Positions 58,642-64,000 of a stretch of DNA of 64,000 nucleotides are shown here, in pieces. Position 1 is the first letter of the stretch. Each line of letters begins with the position of its first letter. Origin of the DNA: Plasmopara viticola (taxonomy: Eukaryota > Oomycota > Peronosporomycetes > Peronosporales > Peronosporaceae); the NCBI GenBank assembly GCA_001695595.3, contig MBPM02000065.1:248001-312000 (forward strand), read 5' to 3'. Below the pieces are notes generated by a model. That model ran no database searches and was not told the DNA's origin. It saw nothing but the letters and a program-made list of their open reading frames with translations. Both the position numbers and the translations under genes were made by a program.

Positions 58642-58979
58642 ATCGAAAAAGCTTGGGGTGACGCCTTTCTTCCAAGCGCGGGGGCTAAATGCTCGCGCGC
58701 TTCGGGCAGGTGCTCTCGGGCATCTGCAGGTCTCTAACGAGTCTCACCCTCGACGCGACGGTCTCCAGCACCAGGGCGCCACCTGGGCTCTTACCAAGTC
58801 AGAGCTAAACAAAATAATGAAAGACCCTCACGACCTCGGTGCTGGCCGTACTGCCCGCCGAACGAGACCCGATGTATGCGGACACCACCACTCTATGCCG
58901 TGGACTAGCCAGACTGAGCCTAGCCCGTGCATAACCTTGGCAACGCGATAATGTAATACAATACAATACAATACAATAC
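58642..58979 (+). mobile_element. Short LINE-derived non-autonomous element, copy B (338 bp)
   Basis: The element is flanked by a perfect 13-bp duplication, AATAACTTTTATT, at 58629-58641 and 58980-58992. It has the same plan as copy A: LINE 5' head (58642-58775), short reverse-transcriptase piece (58776 to about 58806), the same ACAAAATAAT filler, the LINE 3' end, and an (AATAC)n tail that is longer here (about five units). Point differences from copy A show they are not a recent segmental copy of each other, yet both internal junctions are the same, so they come from one master element. Confidence 0.88.
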
Positions 58980-58992
58980 AATAACTTTTATT

Positions 58993-59968
58993 GGATTTCT
59001 CGATAAATATTTATGGTTAAAAATTGTTTTTTTTATTTAAATTAGCTGCTCCAATTAAAGCAATCAATAAACCCTGCAGTTATAAATAGAAGTATGATGC
59101 ATCTGGAATGAAAAAGGTCTTACATTGGAATACGGGGCCAAGCAAGATCCATGCCCCTTGCAACGCCGGAGCCACCACCATAAAGTCGATATGAAGATTT
59201 TTCTAAAGGAAGCAGCATATGCTTAAAATTTGTTTACAATCAAGACGCAGAGGTGCTGATGCAAGCGTTTTACGTCTGCTTGCAGCAGCACATCGCTAGA
59301 GTTGTCACGTGTTCCGTTTCTCGTAATAGCGTTACAAAAATACCGCAACGTCAACGCAGACCATTAGCACTGTATTTGCTTGCGCTGTCGGAAACGACGT
59401 ATAGAAGTGGTGTGTTTGACGAAGATATAACTGCTTTTCAATCGCTAACACCGTCGTGTCTGCAAAGCTAGTAGGGCACAAAGTGCACCGTTCCCACTAA
59501 TGCGACTTATCGTGCCGTGTCGTGACGGCGGAGAATTTTATTACTACCGCTCGCATCATTAAAAACTGTTCTATTTACCACCTGAGGAAGTGATGTGCTT
59601 CATGAAGTAGTTGTGCTGCAGCTGGAGACCCAGCACAAAGGTACCGACTCAATCGTCGGTGTAACGGAGGTAACTTCTATACTGAAGTATTTCCTGTAGT
59701 GTACGGTGTAAGCGTGCTCTACCTGAGCTACTCAATAGACACCTAGACACCACGCACAGGCAATTGCGAATTTGCTTTATGATGTTCCCGTAGCGTTATA
59801 TAGAATTGATATCATAGTTGCTGCCTCGACATGAGCACCGTATGCCAAAGCATTTATGGGCACATGTATAGAAATGCAAAGTTAAGCTATAAGCAGCACA
59901 ACCTCTCGAGAAAAAAAAATGCAATTATTAATGCAAATTGTAGTATACTCGGCATTATTAATCCGGCC
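58993..59968. other. Intergenic before the Tubby-like gene, nothing assigned
   Basis: An open stretch at 59253-59471 (+, 72 codons) and one at 59831-60217 (+, antisense to the Tubby exon) have no family signature. Confidence 0.45.
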
Positions 59969-62034
59969 CTACTCACAAGCAAGCTTCGAGTCGAAGCTGC
60001 TCAATGTAATGGCAAAGGCCTGAAGGGGGCAAAGAGGCCATCGGAAGTCCATAGTAAAGAGATCTTTTCCAACGCGACCAAATTGAAGCACAACTGTCTC
60101 TTGATCCTCCGGAGTCACGAGCTGAAAATTCTTGACAGATGCCATGGTCACGCGGCCATTAAAGTTAAGTACATAGGCACACACTTGGTCATTCCAGCGC
60201 GGTGGTTTGTTAATTAAGTACGTAAGGTTCGTGTGGTCTTGCTCTTTGCACTTGTTCACCATCTCGTCATCTTTACTCAATGGTCGCCACACTACACGAT
60301 TGCCATCCTCACGCACGCGGGGCACGCAAACTTTCATCTTCCTCGGACCACGGTGGCCCAAGACGTTAGCTGCGTACATAGCAATGCCCAATTCCTGACG
60401 AATAGTAGATGAATTGTTCGTAAGAGTCTGTTGATCAACATCTTTCGGACTAGACCCGTTGTCATAGATTGTGAATTCGGTACCCAAAAAGTTGGCACGC
60501 AGCTTGCCAACGTAATTGTCACTTCCACGACGGAGCAAATCCCCTCGTTGAAGCGACACAAGGTAATTACTTGTGCGGTTTTTCGGACGTTTCTTCGCCG
60601 TAAGCAAAAAACGGTCGCCTTCCTTCATATACAAGCAGTATTCTGGGAACATCTTGTTTGTGCCAGACTTGTTGCGCTCAATATAGCACTCTACTATGTC
60701 GTAGGCCTTTGGAATAGGACGCATTGTGAAGGCGCGCATGTCCGTTATGTCAAGCTTAGGCTTGCGAACACTTGTAGTGGCATCGCGTCCATTATTTGGA
60801 TCGCTAGAAGGAGCGGTGTGACGATTGCATCCATCATCAGATGAAGCGTCCGACGCAGACCTAGACCGCGATCTTGAGCGTGAAAGAGATTTCGAGCGGG
60901 ATCGAGAGATTGAACGTCCTCGTGCACTCGTCTATAGCAAATGCATGTCACTTTAAAGCTTAAAAGTAGGTTGCCAGCGACTTCTGAACTTACGTTATAA
61001 GTAGAGCCACCACGGCCGCCCGAATTACCTCGACGACCGTAAGCATCACCATCACGTCCGCCACGTTTGCTAACGACAAAAGAGAGTAAAATCAACTTGA
61101 ACCCTTACACCGATCAAAATAATCTTCACCTGTCACGCTTATTGCTCTTGGTTGGAGCGCCATCATAATCATTGTCACGGCGATTGCGTGCACCTTTCGG
61201 AGTACGCGGACGACCACGATTGGAGTCATCACTGTCGCTTTGATGGTCTCGAGTCCTACGGTCACGGTCATAGTCACGAGAATGGCCGCGATCTCCTCGA
61301 GCTCCGCGATCCCGATCCCAATCTCGGCTGTTGTCTCGATGACCACGACCTCGATCGTGGTCAAAGTCGTAATTGCGATCCCTATCACGGGAGCCACCGC
61401 GGCGATTAAGACGGCGGTCATCGTCACTGTCGTCATTATCGCGGCTGCGACGAGAAGTGCTTTGACCTTCGTAGCTATTACGGCTGCTGACTTTTCCTGC
61501 ATGACGTCGACTTGCAGAGTCCCCGTCTAGTTCATCGTCGTCTCGGCCAAACCGCCTGGTAAAATAAACCACAAAAATGACTAATAGCACGCAAGAAAAG
61601 TAGAATCAGACATACGAAGGTCTTTCATCAAAATCCATCGACCGTGGAGCCGAGTACTGCTTCGGAAGAGAAGAGCGTACAACACCTGCATCAAAACCAA
61701 ATATCGTCGTATGATGGCACTCAAAAACCCGACACTATACACCACGCTTACCCCCTCCCATGCGTTCTTGAATTTTCTTTTTCTGTAGTTCTCGTTGCTG
61801 ATGAATAACACTAGAGCGAGCACCCGAAATGTACTCGACGCCTCCGAGTACCTCTTCTACGTCATCGTCATCCTTAAGAGAGTTTGGATGCGTGGACACA
61901 TCAGTAATGTGGTCTTCTAGCGTAAGAATTTCCACCGCGTTTGACACACCATCGTCACGACTTCCTCTCTTTCGTTCCCTTGATCCATCACGAAGGGAGG
62001 CGTCGTCGTCAAACGACGAGCTGTTCATAAACAT
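59969..62034 (-). CDS. Tubby-like protein with long Arg/Asp/Ser-rich N-terminal region
   Basis: Five exons, 61752-62034, 61616-61685, 61130-61555, 60994-61069 and 59969-60931, with introns of 66, 59, 59 and 61 bases, give 605 residues with all phases consistent. The last 260 residues are a complete tubby domain: RPIPKAYDIVECYIERNKSG, FLLTAKKRPKNRTSNYLVS, YVGKLRANFLGTEFTIYDNG, and the hallmark end FAITLSSFDSKLACE. Tubby domains bind PI(4,5)P2 and link membrane signals or ciliary cargo transport. The middle 200 residues are dense in RD and RS dipeptides, which recalls splicing-related RS proteins and is unusual for the family. The very N terminus (from MFMNSSSFDDD) is acidic. An upstream open frame overlaps the start. 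Confidence 0.93.
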
Positions 62035-62165
62035 GGTCTATGCCTGAAGATACCAGTAAATAATCCTCGAACGCGTTTGCTTACAGTGAAAAGCTCAACT
62101 ATAACGTCTCGAGAGGATGGGTTACGGAGAATGCAACCGCCAGCCATCTCCACTATTTCAAGCAT
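62025..62165 (-). promoter_or_regulatory. Upstream open reading frame overlapping the Tubby-like start
   Basis: A 46-codon frame begins at ATG 62165 and ends with TGA at 62025-62027, inside the third codon of the Tubby-like frame. If the messenger starts upstream of 62165, ribosomes would meet this frame first, which would lower translation of the main protein. Its residues (LEIVEMAGGCILRNPSSRDV) look protein-like, so it might instead be a true 5' exon, but no splice join that keeps the frame was found. Confidence 0.4.
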
Positions 62166-62295
62166 CTAACCGAAAATACATTCATATGACGCATGTGGAA
62201 TGGTAAGTATATACTTACCGCAAGTATCCCCTTTAGCAGGTTTGGGCAAACCGGTAGAATATCGTGACGGCTGCACCAGTCGACAAAAATCATCA

Positions 62296-63960
62296 ATGTA
62301 CTCGCGTGAAAAACTTGAGCGGTTGTTGCGGCAGGCCAAAGTGACGACGCAGAGCATACAAAAGGTGTCACAGTGGATGCTTACTCATCGTCAGAATCTC
62401 AGTGAAATGGTGACGCTCTGGAGCGATCTTGTCCGAGAGGGCAAGGCAGAGCACCAGATCGTGTACCTTTACGTGGCCAATGACGCTATGCAGGTCGGCG
62501 TACGCAAGTTTGGGCGCCACATTGCCGCAGCATTTGAGAAGAAACTTGTCGACATATTCCAACTTGTAATGCGGGACGGAGAGGAAAAGGTGAAGCGCTG
62601 TGCTATTAAGATTGTGGGCATCTGGAAAGAGCGTGCGGTCGTCTCGCTGCCTTTGCTGGCCATGTTAGAGAACGTATGTGCCGGCAAACCTCCAGTGTAC
62701 GTAGTAACACTACAAGTTTCGGATGTGTAGAGTTATATTCTTACAGCTAAGCGGAACTTATTGTGCAGAGAGGAGACTTTTGAGACCGACGAGAAGCTCG
62801 AAGAGAGGAAGGCTAAGATTCTGCTGGAAATGACAAGCGATGCGGCTGCGGAGCACGTGTTAGAAGACATGACAGAGGTTGTTGAGTCAAGTGTTACCAC
62901 GCAGCTGGCCACACGTCTACAAGACCTAGTGAATGCAACTATCAGCGCTGATATGCTAAGTGACAGAATGTTTCAGCTGGAGTCAAGCATCAGTGTCTTT
63001 CACCATGCGTGTGGAGAGATAGACGAGGAAGAAGAAGCTGATGTCGTTGTGATCGGTGAGGAACACATGAGGAATTTTCCTACTATGGGAGGCATCGCCT
63101 GGAGCAAGATGGACCAGCAGGTGTACGATCTAGATCTCGATAACAGTCGTGGGCATGTCGAGCAGTATCGAATTAATCTTACGAACCAAGCGACAAAACG
63201 TGAATTACTGATAAAAGAGCTTCGAGAACTAGAAAAAAGGGATTTATTTTCATTCTCGTCGATCACGCTAGAAGAAGCAGACCAGCAAGAACGAGCCCTC
63301 GAGAAACTTTATGGATTAGCTTGTGAAGCTGAGGCGGTGGAGCTGAAGCAGCTGGAAGAACAACGCGCTGAATTTCGTGCGAGACAAGAATCAATGGCCG
63401 CTTCCGCTACGGATCCGTTGTATTCTGGGTATAAGCCACCCGAAGAATTGTACCCTTCAACGACTGCAACATCGTCAAGCCATGGACGAAATGACAGTGG
63501 AAACAGTCATCTGGGTTATCGCACGACTTCTCGCGAGTTCGATCGAACACAGCAGCCTACACTCCGCCGCCACAGTAGTGCCTCGATAGTCACAGGTCGT
63601 GACGAAATAAATAACGGATACAGCAATCACCGGTACATCGGACAGAATGATAGATACGACGAATCAAATGACCGATACGGTGTGGACAACTCTGCGACTA
63701 CTAAGCGACCAAAAGTACACCATTCGCACAGTATGGACTTTCAAAATGGACAGTGGCAGCATTTCCGGAGTGGAAATTTGTCAAACCCTTACACTGTCGG
63801 GGAACGAGAACAATCGCCTTTTTCGCCTCGGAATGATCGATATACCACGCGGAGGGACCACTATCAAGCACCGCCGCCGCGTCATGGACGCCGCACGCGA
63901 TGGGATTCCATGCCTGAGGATCGAAACAGCAGCATACACTATGAAGACCGACGATGGTGA
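62296..63960 (+). CDS. CID-domain protein, RPRD-like RNA polymerase II CTD binder
   Basis: Exons 62296-62696 and 62769-63960, with a 72-base GTACGT...CAG intron, give 530 residues. Residues 1-130 form a CTD-interacting domain: YSREKLERLLRQAK, SIQKVSQWMLTHR, LYVANDAMQ and KRCAIKIVGIWKERAV, the same order as in RPRD1/2 and yeast Rtt103. Such domains bind the phosphorylated tail of RNA polymerase II and help termination or CTD phosphatase action. A long helical, acidic middle (about 140-340) probably forms a coiled coil. The last 180 residues are Arg/Ser/Tyr/Asn-rich and disordered. It is divergent from the Tubby-like gene, with 261 bases between the starts. Confidence 0.92.
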
Positions 63961-64000
63961 CTCGCCATTGCACACGTATCGTCCTATTAAAAATACTATA

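Noticed and set aside
1..64000. CRISPR arrays, bacterial operons, rRNA genes, elicitin or Crinkler effectors
   Set aside because: None was seen; the window is intron-containing eukaryotic DNA and no cysteine pattern or LFLAK-type motif was found.

Overview
The window looks like nuclear DNA of an oomycete (stramenopile), probably a Phytophthora or downy-mildew type. Genes lie in tight clusters on both strands. Most introns are short (54-150 bases), with GTACGT or GTAAGT-like donors and CAG/TAG acceptors, and the gene set mixes typical eukaryotic families with stramenopile-style fusions. The species cannot be named from the sequence alone.

Layout: there are four gene islands separated by AT-rich, decayed deserts. 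Island 1 (1-9.3 kb) holds the 3' part of an unknown gene, a MOSC/mARC-like molybdenum protein, an SDE2-type protein with added CCCH and SPRY domains, an alpha-helical solenoid protein, a membrane RING-H2 protein and a Ras-family GTPase. Island 2 (21.6-25.9 kb) holds a response regulator-NEK kinase-DEP-DUF547 fusion and an FCP1/SCP-like phosphatase. Island 3 (40.6-46.5 kb) holds a triple-repeat protein with a possible signal peptide, a TTD14-like ATPase, a small DPY30-like protein and a BCL7-like protein. Island 4 (60-64 kb) holds a Tubby-like protein and a CID-domain (RPRD-like) protein. Most multi-exon models were rebuilt by matching splice phase and family motifs.

The deserts (about 11-21, 26-40, 46.5-60 kb) are dominated by unrecognisable or broken sequence. 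Recognisable pieces are an internally deleted non-LTR retrotransposon (9.7-10.9 kb), a decayed Ty1/Copia element with LTR-like flanks (35.1-38.4 kb), a frameshifted LINE reverse-transcriptase piece (32.7-33.0 kb), a Ty3/Gypsy protease remnant (52.1-52.35 kb), a diverged tandem array near 47.5 kb and a 1-kb stop-depleted frame at 26.4-27.4 kb.

The most interesting item is a pair of short elements (24.63-24.96 and 58.64-58.98 kb). They consist of the extreme 5' head, a short reverse-transcriptase segment and the 3' tail of the LINE seen at 9.7-10.9 kb, share the same internal junctions, end in an (AATAC)n tail and are flanked by perfect 12-13 bp target-site duplications. They look like a non-autonomous, LINE-derived, SINE-like family. 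No single pathway links the genes; several act in signalling (Ras, RR-NEK kinase, TTD14-like, Tubby) and several in nuclear RNA or chromatin work (SDE2-like, CID protein, BCL7-like, FCP1-like).
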